NCBI GenBank assembly: GCA_973895155.1
Contig: OZ316896.1
Span: forward strand, 16,554,001 to 16,618,000
Reading direction: 5' to 3'
From: Marsupella aquatica
Lineage: Eukaryota > Marchantiophyta
Length of the DNA: 64,000 nucleotides
The notes below the pieces were generated by a model that did no database searches, was not told the DNA's origin, and saw only the letters and a program-made list of their open reading frames with translations. Positions 49,101 through 59,899 of the stretch are shown one piece after another (position 1 is the first letter of the stretch; each line of letters begins with the position of its first letter). The translations under genes were made by a program, and so were the position numbers.

Positions 49101-51245
49101 TGAAAAACTTTAGAGATAGCCACAAATAAGTGCCCACGTTTCGTTTTGTCAAATTCATGCTTCTCAGTCTCTCGCTTAGTCTACCTAAACTTTCCCTTGA
49201 AGCCGGCTTTCTAAGGACGAGGTGCCACAGTACCTCTTCTGCGATGGAGCCAGATTTGACAGTGGAGGCCTGAGCTCTAGTTAGAAATCTTGTACGGATC
49301 CTTCCGCATTGGACAGCTATCCCCGAAAGAAGAGGCACGGTGCAACATGTAAGCAATGCCACCTGCCAGGTTTCCAGAAAAGCCACCAGAATGCCCACAA
49401 CAAAAATTGTGATCTTGAAAATGAAACCACCAACCTGCGCCATACCCAGTTTAGTCACACAATCAGCTTTCGTATATTGTTGCAAGCTGTAATCTTGTGA
49501 TAAACTTTGAGTCAGAGCGAAGGAATCTAATGGGTCTTCTAAAACTGAAACAAATTCATTGTCTAAATTGTCTATCTCGTCGGGCATCTCACTCAATACA
49601 GCTTTAGTCTCGCACTCGTCAGGCACGTACAGACTAGATTGAGACACGCAATTAGTTGGATTACGTTAGTATTGCCTCTTGAATCACTTTCATTTGTCAA
49701 GTCAGTATTGTATGTACAATAATTTACTCCGTGATTTTTGAAGAGCTTTCAAAACCTTTATGAACGAGATCACCTTAAATGTGTGCAGCTGCATTTGTCT
49801 CTGCTGATATTCACAAAGAAAAGCTGCATATAAATTAGGAATGTCGATGAGCACCCGTGGAGCAAATGTGAGCAGGATTGAGTGAGAACGTTACCTTTTC
49901 AGCAATAGCCCCGTGAATGAGTAACATGTCTCCGGAGAGTTTGTCAATAATCTCGTCAGGACTGATTTCCGTGTCGAAGAAGGCTATCTTTTGGGAAAGT
50001 AGGGCTTTCAAATAGCGTGTTCTAATTTGCACTGCTTGCCGTTCTCCAGCGTACATCCAACAACCTACTTCTGCTTGACCCATCCAAGTACAGCCATGAT
50101 CACTACTATTTCGCACTTTCAGCTTTGCAGATTCTGAGACCACACAGATTTAAATAGGAATTGTACTTAGTGAAACTTGAAGCTTCTGTCACATCTTAAT
50201 TACCCAATAGCAATCTGACTGCGGGGTGTGCTCTGTTCTTCTCAAATTCTGTTTACATTCCCGAGAAGAACAGAAATAGAATTGAGAATGGAAACAGGTT
50301 TGTGAACGGTCTCGATGAAAATGTTGTCCTAGCAAAGTACTGCCAGAAGTAATTAATGCGTTAGGAGTCAAACTTCTGCGCGCTAGAAAATCTTCAAAGA
50401 TATCGTATAAAACAGCTTACCTAGCCAGCTTATGAAGATTGATGCGATCGCTATGTGCACGAGAATCAATGAAATCTGTAATGATTGAAACACGAGAAAT
50501 TTCTTTAATGCTAGCTGCTAAATAGACCTCGAGAAGTGAAAACTAGTAACATCAAAGTCTATCTTCGGAGATACATACAGTCAAGTATCAGATATGAAGA
50601 TTCGAAGCTTCTCAGCGCTTCAAGCGCGAACAACTTTCATTAGAGTGGCATAATTAATGCGAGACATTCAGTACCGTTCAACGATCATGGACTTTGAGCC
50701 AGATATTGGCCGGGAGTATTGAACAGGTGATTAAGATATAAAATGCAAAGTACCTGAGAGATTTTCTGGTATGCAAGATCCCTCTTGGATTGGTCAGTGC
50801 CTAGAGCATGTACTACACGACCTAGAAGAGAGACGATGACGGGAAGGATTGCTCCGTCTGCCACAGCAGCTAATGCACCGACTGCCATGAGTGTGTAATC
50901 CAAGGGGGTCGCAAACGAAAACAATTTTCGATATGGTACCATGGGGGGTGGCTTTGTTGCGGTCGACAAAGCTCTAATGTGAGACTCTTGTGCTTCCAAC
51001 CTATCGTCGACACCATCTGTATCAGTCATCTTTGAATTTCTGTGCTGCTGTTCTCCACTGTCATAACTTCCTCTCCTAGTTGTCGTCTTTGAATTTCTGT
51101 GCTGCTGTTCTCCACTGTCATAACTTCCTCTCCTAGTTCCCATCCTATCAGGACCACAATGTCCACTCACTTTTGAGAAAGCGGAGCTCCCGGTTCTGAA
51201 GCTATCTTTGTAAGAGCTCGAGGGCTCAGTAGTTCCTTCCATCAT
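43109..51245 (-). CDS. full-length ABC transporter, subfamily B, ABCB6/20-like, 12 exons
   Basis: Exons on the minus strand: 51245-50754, 50475-50421, 50070-49895, 49434-49234, 48652-48393, 48142-47832, 47534-47311, 47009-46648, 46223-46001, 45644-45254, 45089-44848 and 44320-43109. They sum to 4149 nt (1382 residues), with every junction GT-AG and in phase. Order is TMD1-NBD1-linker-TMD2-NBD2. NBD1 has Walker A GSSGSGKSS (477-485), Q525, signature LSRGQ (581-585) and Walker B IFLLDE (601-606), but Arg637 stands where the switch histidine should be. NBD2 has GPSGCGKST (1175-1183), Q1223, LSRGQ (1279-1283), IFLLDE (1299-1304) and His1337. The TMD2 opening (LSYWSMCQLAAPEWF, then WCIVIAGLGVLNI) and the Ser/Pro-rich linker resemble Arabidopsis ABCB6/ABCB20, plasma-membrane exporters implicated in auxin transport. 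Length is also close to theirs (about 1400). Substrate here is inferred only from the family. Exon 1 contains a 19-residue tandem repeat. The start is the first of two adjacent ATGs; using the second removes one residue. Confidence 0.94.
51031..51144 (-). repeat. 57-bp in-frame tandem duplication in ABCB exon 1
   Basis: Two adjacent 57-bp units (51031-51087 and 51088-51144) differ only near one end. They encode two copies of a 19-residue unit beginning RRGSYDSGEQQHRNSK in the cytosolic N-terminal tail. The near identity implies a recent event. RRGSYDS is a basic-directed serine phosphorylation-like sequence, so the duplication may double a phosphosite (inference). Confidence 0.9.
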
Positions 51246-51974
51246 TGCAGACGCTCCGTTTCAATCAAACCGAACATTCAATCGACGCCAGAACGGCTGC
51301 ACAATGTGCATGTCAATGGGTCCAAATAACGCGAACCAATCGTTGGCCAAAAATCCTTTCCCGCCCGGATGGATAGAATGCAATACGTCAAGAAAACTAA
51401 CTAAAACCGGAAGTATTCCCAGATATCATATCAATTGAAGAGAAATCTGGTAGTTTAAAACCGGATTTCTCGTCTTGGAACTGAGGATGGAAGCTAGGCT
51501 ATTGCCACCTCTATCAGGACGAAGGAACACAAATTTGTCCATAGGAGATTGAATGATCGACATCTCGTGGATGTACATGATTGTTTCGACTGTACTGTGG
51601 GATTCGTAGGTTCAGTGAGGCCTTGCATGCTCACACAGAGAGCAGCTCGCCAGCTCCACTCACACGGTCTGGCATGGAAGGCATTGGAATTATCACCTGC
51701 TCTAAAGGATCGACAGTGATTCTTTGCCGAGTATCGGCATTGCCACACTGTTCAAAAGCTTTATAGACGGACAGTACATTCAGCCTTTTCTCTGCAGTAC
51801 TGACTGTCCTCAGAGTTTGACGGCTCTAAAGGTGGGTCCATCAATAGTACCTGAACAGACATAAAGCGAACGATCGTATACCCATGTCATTCATTCAGTC
51901 CGCAAGACTTTTTAGCTATCTAGAGTCAGTGGCTGGTCAGACACGTACTCATGATACTCTATTTTATAAAGCAC

Positions 51975-52118
51975 GGCAGTGCTCAGCTTCAACCTGCTTC
52001 AATGTCTGCCGAAGAATACGAACCATGGACGTACATATGTGCAGTGCCGTGCTCAGCTCCAACCTGCTTCAATGTCTGGCGAAGAATACGAACCATGGGC
52101 GTACATATGTTCAGTGAC
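51975..52118. repeat. 70-bp tandem duplication
   Basis: The unit containing GCTCAGCT(T/C)CAACCTGCTTC, AATGTCTG(C/G)CGAAGAATACG and GTACATATGT occurs at 51981 and 52051 with very few substitutions, followed by the start of a partial third unit. Confidence 0.85.
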
Positions 52119-52720
52119 GTATTCATGGTCTGGTGATAGATTAGTCAAATCAAATTCACTGTTGATCGAGGTCTCTCCTCATATCCTCTACAGTCATGGC
52201 CCTGGTGTGCTCACGAGGCATTTATTATTGACGATGAAACCTGACTGTAGTCAAGCTGAATAGTTGACTCTGTGTCGAGCTCTGTGTATCAAGCAAAGTT
52301 GTACTAGAACATTCAATCAAATCAAATCCTACAACATCCATGGATGAGAGGATAGCTGCGAGGGGGATCACTTCTAAACTTTTAACGTCATTGAGAATGA
52401 AAGAAGGGTGGGTATTGTTTGTTTTAGGGAAATATTTAGAAGTAGCAAGGGGAGGAAATAAAGAAATGGATAACCATTCAAAAAGTGCCACATGTGATCA
52501 CATGATTCATATCTACCATTTGCCACCATTTACCAATAAATGATTGGTGGTTTTTGGTCGCTTTCATTTCCCTTGAAAGGGGGTGGTTTAATAGGGGACA
52601 GGTAGTACAAAAAATTCAGTAGATGAGCATACTGAGGATGGCTGGCTGATCCCTTGAATATTCAATCACACAGATATGTTGCAATTACCTAATACTAGCT
52701 TGAGAATTTGCTAGTATGCA

Positions 52721-52822
52721 CAAGAAATGCTCCCCTTACCCAGATTCCCATGCCCATCCTTAAGTCTCACAAACATAGTCTAAATATTAAATTAGAGCCT
52801 AGATAAGTTAGAGCCTATGGCT
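52721..52822. repeat. dispersed repeat, copy 1 (pair with 63908-63990)
   Basis: CCCAGATTCCCATGC, ACA(A)ACATAGTCT and AATATTA blocks occur in the same order and orientation as at the right edge of the window, ending in GCCTATGG. Probably one end of an interspersed element family. Confidence 0.5.
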
Positions 52823-53192
52823 TTAGTGTGTGGAGTAGGTCATGAAGTGTCTTTGAGTACTAGCTTCAAACTTTTGGAGGACCCTCCAACAACTCAACTA
52901 GGGATGTGAAAAGGGTTAGCAAAATGTCTATAGTGAATGCCTGGACCTAAACACAGGTCTGGCCAAAAAGTAAGCCTAAACTTTAACCAGGTTGCAAAGT
53001 TTACAGTCTACGGAAAGGGATCAAATCTGCCTCACTCTCAATCCCCCTCTCAATGTTTGAGGAGAATACGGATGAATAATTTACTGTAAGTTTATTGAGT
53101 AACACTAATTCAAACACAAAATTAGTATTGGTAACACTAATTCATGAGTAGGGCCCAGAGGTGTTATTCATCAGAATTAGTGAGAGTAACAT

Positions 53193-53450
53193 CGTGGAGG
53201 TGACAGTGTAAGTGGTATAATATGCATTGGCCAACATGGTGACTTCTGTAGCTTACGGTGCTGTGAGTAACATTAGTGGAGGTGAAAAGTGTAAGTGGTA
53301 AAATATGAATTGGCCACCATGGTGATTACTCTAGCTCGTGGTTTTATGAGTATCACTAATAATGGAGGTGAACAGTCCAAAAGTGGTAAAAAATGAAATG
53401 GGCAATATAGTGACTAGCCTGCGGTGGTCAGTGTAAGAGGTAAAACCTGC
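53193..53450. repeat. imperfect tandem repeat, 3 units of about 82-86 bp
   Basis: Units begin GGAGGTGA at 53196, 53278 and 53364. Each contains AAGTGGTA(A/T)AATATG-type and TGGCCA(A/C)CATGGTGA-type phrases, with divergence increasing in the third. Non-coding. Confidence 0.75.
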
Positions 53451-53460
53451 AATGTCCAGT

Positions 53461-53602
53461 CAGGATAGGCATGGCTTTGTAGTACTTCACTGGAGTGAAG
53501 ATGGAGTGAAGATTGATAAGTATTGGGTTCAAATATTGTGACCTACTCTTCCTTTTCTGTGGGGTCTCAAAGATGTCACATAATTAAATAAATGGAAAAA
53601 AA
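53461..53602 (+). mobile_element. SINE, second copy (older)
   Basis: Aligns with the SINE body at 28.46 kb: ATAGGCATGGCTTTG in the A-box region, then the B-box-like GGGTTCAAATATTGTGAC, then CCTTTTCTGTGGGGTCTC, and an A-rich tail. No clear target duplication, so it is older or truncated. It carries a longer segment between the two boxes than the first copy. Confidence 0.55.
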
Positions 53603-54086
53603 GAGGTGGGGATGGCCAATATATTGTTTAACTTAAGGTGGTCAAAACACAATTACAAAGGACACAGCACTGGGTAGGGTGAGAGTTTCTGGCGGACACC
53701 CCTAGATAGTGTACCGGGCTGGCGGGCCGTATAAAGCAAGCTGCACTAAGTGTGGACGTGGCGCTCGAGGGACTTGCTGGAGGTCAGGCTCTGTATCCGA
53801 GCCGTGGAAATGGCGGAGAGCCTACAGCGATGGACAGCCTAAAAGGAATGGACCGCAGTAGTGGAGAAAGCTATGTTTTGGAAAACGTCGGCAGTCTGGA
53901 TCGATCCCTAGACCTGGCAAGCTACGGGTTTAATTAGAATTATTTATATGGTCGTTTAATTACTCAAGAAAAACCAATGAGCATTTTCATCGAGGATTTC
54001 GGATACATCGTTCGTAACGTAGTCTGATCTTCCAATGTCTGATTTGTCAGCTCGAACGCAGCATAAACAAGAATGGCAAGAGCTAA

Positions 54087-55277
54087 ATGAGATTTCAGCA
54101 CGCATCCACGGGAAGTGATCGTTGTCGATATTGTTGTGTGTCGGTGGTGACATTATCGTTGATGCTGGCCGCGTCCAGTGGTCGTGTCAAAGGTGGCAGC
54201 AGCGATCGCGAGTTCATATTCAGTCGTCGTGGAGGCTTGCAGCCAGGTGGACTGGAAGAAATCTTTCGGTCGGATGGCGGATCCATGGAGATTTGGAGCT
54301 CTAATACCAGTGTGCGACAGACTCTTGGCGGTGTTTTGTTAATTAACGCGCTTGACTCTGTCACTTCGGGGTTTGGCACTTCCCAAATACGGGCCCAAAT
54401 ATTGCAACGGTGGACTTGATTGTAATTGAAGCATCATTCACGTACTATCCTTCAATGTAATTGAAGCATCATTCACGTACTGGAGAAGCACGTACTGGAG
54501 AAGCAATGACATTCGGAGAAAGGATTATTCCGATAGGCTCATTGCGAACGACTTGAATTCTTTGCAATTACACTGAGTCCAGTACGTCCAGAAGATCGGC
54601 AGAAGCTCGAAATTTTAGTGGCAAGATAGTTAGCAAGCACATTCGAGTCATCATCGATCACAGAGAACGAAAAGAACCAAAACGGTACGTATCAAATTAA
54701 AGAATAACGAGCACAGTTCGATATCTTCTAGGTTTATATTGCAGCCGTCCTGCGTTCACATGTCAATAGTAATATGTTCAGAACTAGCTTCGCCCGGCCA
54801 TCCCCTTTGCAACGATTGCTCGAGTCCTTAATAATTCCATCATAATGATCAAAATGTAGCTCGTTCATGCATATATATATGGCCAGCCGCCACTTTTGCA
54901 AGAAGTTCCAAATGATTTTCAGGGTCAGGCATGGCCGGACACCATTAGGTGAACTCCATGAAAGAAACAAAACTGAAACGAAATTCAAGTTTCGAAGCAA
55001 CTGGTTTCCCCGCTCGTACCATTGACGGGTATGCAATAATTGGATAGAGCTTACATTCAAGAAAGTGCCTGTCATTTTTGGTGTGCAGGAACAGCAAATG
55101 TTGGACTAGCATACATACCCATGGAAGCCATCTGTCCGCGAACGGAGTGTTAAGAAGGGCGATGTTATAGAAATCCCACGAGGCGTCGCCCATTGGTTGT
55201 ACAACGGTGGTAACGAACAGTGTGTCGAGTGTGGCCTCGCTGACACTGCGAGTGGAATGATGACAGGCGATCATCCT
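54087..55277 (+). pseudogene. 11S-globulin-like cupin pseudogene (exon 1 and 2 remnants)
   Basis: Exon 1 remnant from the ATG at 54087 encodes a hydrophobic signal-like leader and GGLEEIFRSDGGSMEIWS, which lines up with GPEEIFRSEGGRLEVWS of the intact gene at 57.6-59.7 kb; similarity fades before a stop at 54417. An exon 2 remnant follows a conserved phase-1 acceptor (GTGCAG|GA at 55088/55089), the same position as in the intact gene. It reads TANVGLAY, then shifts frame into VKKGDVIEIPRGVAHWLYNGG, matching VKQGDVFAVPRGIGHWCYNDG. The shift coincides with a tandem ATAC at 55111-55118 and is followed by a plausible donor at 55277. No exons 3-5 were found downstream, so the copy is frameshifted and truncated. 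It points towards its intact relative, tail to tail. Confidence 0.78.
54421..54504. repeat. short nested tandem duplications inside the cupin pseudogene
   Basis: A 26-base sequence starting TGTAATTGAAGCATC occurs at 54421 and 54456, immediately followed by two copies of CACGTACTGGAGAAG. They lie in what would be the pseudogene's first intron. Confidence 0.85.
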
Positions 55278-55781
55278 GTAATTAAATTCTTTCACTGCAA
55301 CAAAACAGAGTCAGCCCAATGTTTCTTGCAGTAGCCTCGATTTGTTCGATGCTCAAGGACACCAGCAAGAGTTCCCCATCTTACGAGAAATGCTTCTTAC
55401 AGCCGTGCGCCTGACACTTGACTCGGTGCCTACTCTTCTTTTATAGTTGCACATATATAATATATCACCATAATTATGTATAATCTTTTCCTGTTCGAGG
55501 CAAAAAAAGGGCAAAAATCTCACTCACTTAAAATTTATGTGTATGCGGAATTATCTATTAAGTGCCGTGCGAAGTATATGATAAACTATTCTGGTTGAGC
55601 AGGGAGTTTACAAGCAACATACACTTGCTCTCAACAATCTGAACTCTGCCCCTCCATACATCATCTCAGGTTTGTCCCCACCTGCCCTGCATACATCAAG
55701 TTCCTTAGCATATATCAAGACGATCAGCCCATTTCAAGGGCCGAACAAGGGTGGCTTTAAAGGAATTGAGTCTGGTCCATG

Positions 55782-56235
55782 CCTTCTTTTTATTATCTAA
55801 TTATGAACTTGATCTGGACCTATAAGGAGTGTAAAGAGTTCGAGTTTTGCTTCACAAGAACCCGGGCAACCTGTCTTGTTTCTATTATCTGATATTAAAA
55901 CTAGACCTTCAATTAGGGGAAATGATTGGAGTCTTTAAGAACCCAGGCAGCCAGGCAACATGTCTTCTTTTTATTACCTCTGATATTAAATCTGGACCTT
56001 GAATGAGTGTAACATGGTTGGAGTTTGCTTCACAAGAACCCTGGCAACGTACATGTCTTCTTTTCGTAATCTCTGATATTAAATCTGGACTTATGTGGAG
56101 TGTAAATGGTTGGAGTTGGCCTCAGAAGAACCTGGGCAATTAATATCGTCTTTTTTTATCTCTGATATTAAATCTGGATCTATAATGAGTGTAAATGGTT
56201 GGAGGTTGGAGTTTTCTTCAAGATCCCGGACAAGA
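55782..56235. repeat. minisatellite, 5 units of about 90 bp
   Basis: Units begin TCTTCTTTTTATTA or similar at about 55783, 55874, 55963, 56056 and 56146. Each then reads CTGATATTAAATCTGGACC, GAGTGTAAATGGTTGGAGT and CAAGAACCCGGGCAAC with substitutions. Period 89-93 bp. Located between the cupin pseudogene and the intact cupin gene. Confidence 0.82.
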
Positions 56236-57595
56236 ACCCCATACCCAAGTAAATGAGATTCATTAAGGTACGGGAGTTAGCGATTTTACAAATGCCAAGG
56301 GTGGACCGAAGTAAATGGGGTCCAATTCAGGTATTAGTGGAGTTTACCAATTTTGCATGGCAAACAGTGTGTCAAAGCAAGAGTTTATTTAGACCTTCTT
56401 AGTTTAATTTGATCTTCATTCTAATTGTTTTGCATTATGGGTATGGGTATGTATCTTGAGAACAAGAAATGGCACTCAGTTTATTTTGGTGAAAAACACT
56501 AATAGTGCCCCCTAGCTATTTCTTAGAGTAATTGTATCTCAAGTTCATTCTGTACGTCAATGAGAATATTTTCTTATACAAGTTCAACAAGAAAATTAAC
56601 ACCAAGAATTGACGCTATATTGGCAGTTACTGAAGAATAAATCCCTGCAGGAATTAAACCGACCTTCAAACAAATAAGCTACATTATAAGACATTCCTGA
56701 AGGTGAAGGTTCTATCGATCTCGAGCTTGACTACAAGTTCCTGTTCTTTGCGAGTAAATTATAACTCTTCGAATTAAAGATGGAAATTCGAAGAGCGTAT
56801 CTGGGCATGTGTTTGAATTCAGATAAGGCAGGAGCCGAATCAATTTGACTCATGTTTAGGCTTCGGATTATCCGATGGCAAAATTGTGAACTCTTCTCCA
56901 AAGTACTTGAGTATAACCGAAACATGAAGCTCTCTATACAGTCAGATTCCGCACATCTGTGTTGCCCGAACTCGTAGACGGAATATTTCGAGATCAAGAT
57001 TTCATGAGACAATTAAGGGGCCAGTTATCGATCTTGCATCGACAAACAGAACGATACTTAAGAGAAAAGAGCCGATCCTTGTTTATGCACAAAAACAGTC
57101 ATTAACAAACCGTGCAGCGCAGTCCGATTCTTTATTTATGGACAAAAACTGTCTCTGTGATACAGATAAGGGGAAAACAGCCATTCGAGCTGCAAAATTT
57201 GAAAACAAAACTGCCGAATTCATTGCCAGTCTCGAGCTGCAGATCGATGGTACTGAGGTTGAGTGGCAACATCCTTATATTCGGACGGAAAACTAGCCAT
57301 GAACAAAACTGAAACAAAACTATGGAATATTCAGCAACCACAGAATTGAATTGAAGGGAGTACTGAACATTCTCATGACTGACTCCTGTATCCAGATGCC
57401 AACTACGGTTGAGCATTAGTTTTGTGTCCGAAGCACACATGGCACGACCATGAGACGTCAATACAGCATATATGTTGCTCCCAAGGCAAGTAGACACAAG
57501 GGCCCAAACTACAGCTCGAGAAAGGTCACAGTGCATGCGCGGAGCTGGTTTGGGTCTGCCCTAGGCTCTCCTGTGCGATGGATTATCATCCTCGA
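56236..57595. other. 3' flank of the cupin gene, no gene seen
   Basis: An AATAAA on the minus strand at about 57131, some 465 bases past the stop, is a possible polyadenylation signal for the cupin gene. The 134-codon open frame on the minus strand at 57132-57536 shows no motif and is likely 3' UTR or chance. Confidence 0.4.
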
Positions 57596-59741
57596 TTAGA
57601 CCTGGCCTCGTTTGAAGTCCCAAATAGGCTTCATCTCCTCCAACTGTGAGAAGAACAGACCACTGAGCTTGGTAATGGCTTCTTTAGTGGCGATTCCTTC
57701 TTTTCCGCGTGGGGGGAAAATCACGATGTCGTTCTGACGACGATCTCTGATCTTCTGCTCCACCTCGACTGCGACGTTGTTGCCAGCTGCCAGGACGTCC
57801 ACTGGGATGTTCCTGTACACTGCATTCTTTCCTGCCAAGAAGGACAACTTGGGCCTGCGGGAGATTTAGAACTCATCACCAATCTGACTACACGGCGAGC
57901 ATTTCCGCGTTCCCGACATTGTACCAATATCACATTCATCGCTTGACACATATATATATATATATATATAACGAGACTAATTCTCGAATTTAAGAGTTCA
58001 ACGTCACAACTGAGGCGTAAGCTTACTTCTCAGAGTTCACGATCCACGTAAACTCGAGGCCATCTCTGCCCGTAGCCTTGATAATGTTGGGGTGGAACTG
58101 TGGAATCACCACTAGGGAGCCCTCTCTCACTTCAGTGTCGAGCAATTGTTCGTCACTCCCAACGATCTGAATGCGGCCGCTCCCCTTGGTGACGTACACG
58201 AGCCCATCCATATTGGATGCGTATGACGGAGCCAACATTGCGTCCTGTTCCAACGTTTAAAAAATTCGAGTCTTAGATCCCTGGACACTGGAAAGCGGAC
58301 TGTCTACATTAATTATTAATACACGCCCTTACAAAGACTTAAAAGGTAGGCATATTGCTCGCATCTTGGGAGTCATACATGAGCGAAAGTGAAAGTTCAT
58401 ACCCGCTCCAACCTGACGCGAATGGCTGAGAGTTTGATCTCGCTCAAGATAGGAAAGTTCTTTTCGTCTATCGATCTGAGAGTTCCACCGTTTCTGACGT
58501 CGACGTCTGGTTCCGCCTCATTAAGATTGTAGGTAAAATTCGTCCAGGATTCATCAGATTCACTGTTATCTATACCTTTTAAAATGTCAATGTCGTCCCT
58601 CACTCTGACGATCATTGTGCCCTTCTGGCTCTCTCTGACCTGTCTCACCACGTCTCTATCGACGTCCCATGCCTGACTTAGAAGCTCTTCGTCAAATCCG
58701 TGGAGGACAGAACCCCTCTCCTTCCCAGCCCCTCCATGAAGATAGAATTCCTGGCAGTATATATATACAACGCAAAATCCTTCCAACATGAGACTCGGTA
58801 AAAGCAGTTCTGTTAAAGTACAACACTTACGGCGCACAGACAACTGACACCTAAAATACTTAGAAAATCAAATTATAAATGTACAACGGGTCGATGAGGA
58901 CTCCGTGGTCTTTACATATACCTCGAATTCGCTCGGTTGGCTTGCGTGAAGTGTATCAGCAACCCTGAACACCACAACGCGCTTGTCACCGTCATTATAG
59001 CACCAGTGGCCTATGCCGCGAGGAACAGCAAAGACGTCGCCCTGCTTCACGGTTCGAACATGTACAGACTCCTCCCAAGGGTATGAGACTCCCATCTTTG
59101 CCTGTCCTGCTCCCAGTACGTCGCAATTCAAAGGCATACCAGTGACCGTCAGTATATGGAGATTCCGTAACAGTTGAGCACGTACCGATCGAAATGAATG
59201 AGACTCGATTGCACTCCTGCAGCAAATTGCTGTCTGGCCAACAGCTAGAATAGACTAGCCGCATTGAACTTGATCGAATTCAATCCAACTGGATGCAAAT
59301 TTTCAAACCATGGGAACAGATGCAACTGAAGTGACTAGAACGGTAACATTGTACATGAATTCATCTCGACTCAGGACCTGTATGCCTCCAGAAACAACGT
59401 CTTACGGTCAGAAACAGTAACTATCATGATTCAACTTAAAAGATATGCGTGAGGTGGCATGGATAACCTTCGAGGACGTAAGCTAGCTGAGCAGCCTCGG
59501 AGTACTTGAAAAGCACAAGGCCACGAGGTTCCAGGGTAATGCGATCGACGGCAACCCGGGCTTCCTGAAGCGCACGGGAATCAGGGCTCCACACCTCCAA
59601 CCTTCCACCTTCGGAACGGAAAATTTCCTCAGGGCCAGATAGCTCGAGACCTTCTCTTTCACCGCGCCCTAATGCACCATAGCAAGAAACAGACGTAGTC
59701 AGCATGAAGGTAAACAACACCACCGTCCGGTGGAGCCCCAT
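57596..59741 (-). CDS. 11S-globulin-like (legumin-type) bicupin, 5 exons
   Basis: Exons on the minus strand: 59741-59468, 59106-58922, 58750-58403, 58244-58027 and 57854-57596. They total 1284 nt (427 residues), with all junctions GT-AG and in phase. Residues 1 to about 24 are a signal peptide (VVLFTFMLTTSVSC), so the product enters the secretory pathway. The first cupin domain includes GPEEIFRSEGGRLEVWS, LAYVLEG and the 11S hallmark GDVFAVPRGIGHWCYNDGD. The second includes FPILSEIKLSAIRVRLERD, AMLAPSYASN and VYVTKGSGRIQIVG, then SFLAGKNAVYRNIPVDVLAA. In seeds such proteins are stored in vacuoles as hexamers after asparaginyl cleavage at NG-L/E-E. That site and its Cys pair are missing here; the region before the second domain reads NGGTLRSIDEKNFPIL. 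It is therefore a non-seed 11S relative, as known from seed-free plants, and a storage role is inferred. Intron 4 contains a (TA)n run. A TATA-like site lies about 125 bases upstream. Confidence 0.9.
57950..57971. repeat. (AT)n dinucleotide microsatellite in cupin intron 4
   Basis: About eleven AT dinucleotides in a row, inside the intron between 57855 and 58026. Likely length-polymorphic. Confidence 0.9.
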
Positions 59742-59866
59742 GACTGAGAATTGATCTGAGACTCGATGTATCGACTCCTGTGACTGCCTTAATATAAGAG
59801 ACCACGATTTCAGTAGGGAGAGAGATGCACATAAAATTTGTTATCCAGAGAGGATTACTACAGCCG

Positions 59867-59874
59867 TTATATAA
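59867..59874 (-). promoter_or_regulatory. candidate TATA box of the cupin gene
   Basis: TTATATAA (self-complementary) sits 126 bases upstream of the start codon at 59741. A second, weaker TTATATTAA-type site lies at about 59790-59798. Either could set the transcription start; position is the only evidence. Confidence 0.4.
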
Positions 59875-59899
59875 GTTTTGATGCAAGAGAAAGAGATGA

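Larger units (their letters stand above)
51246..53190. other. upstream region of the ABCB gene, then repeats
   Basis: The first few hundred bases presumably hold the ABCB promoter and 5' leader; no single TATA box stands out. A 70-bp tandem duplication lies at about 51975-52118. From 52.3 kb the sequence is AT-rich and shares one block with the right end of the window. Confidence 0.45.

Noticed and set aside
57132-57536. 134-codon minus-strand frame just past the cupin stop
   Set aside because: No motif; position fits 3' UTR or flank of the cupin gene.
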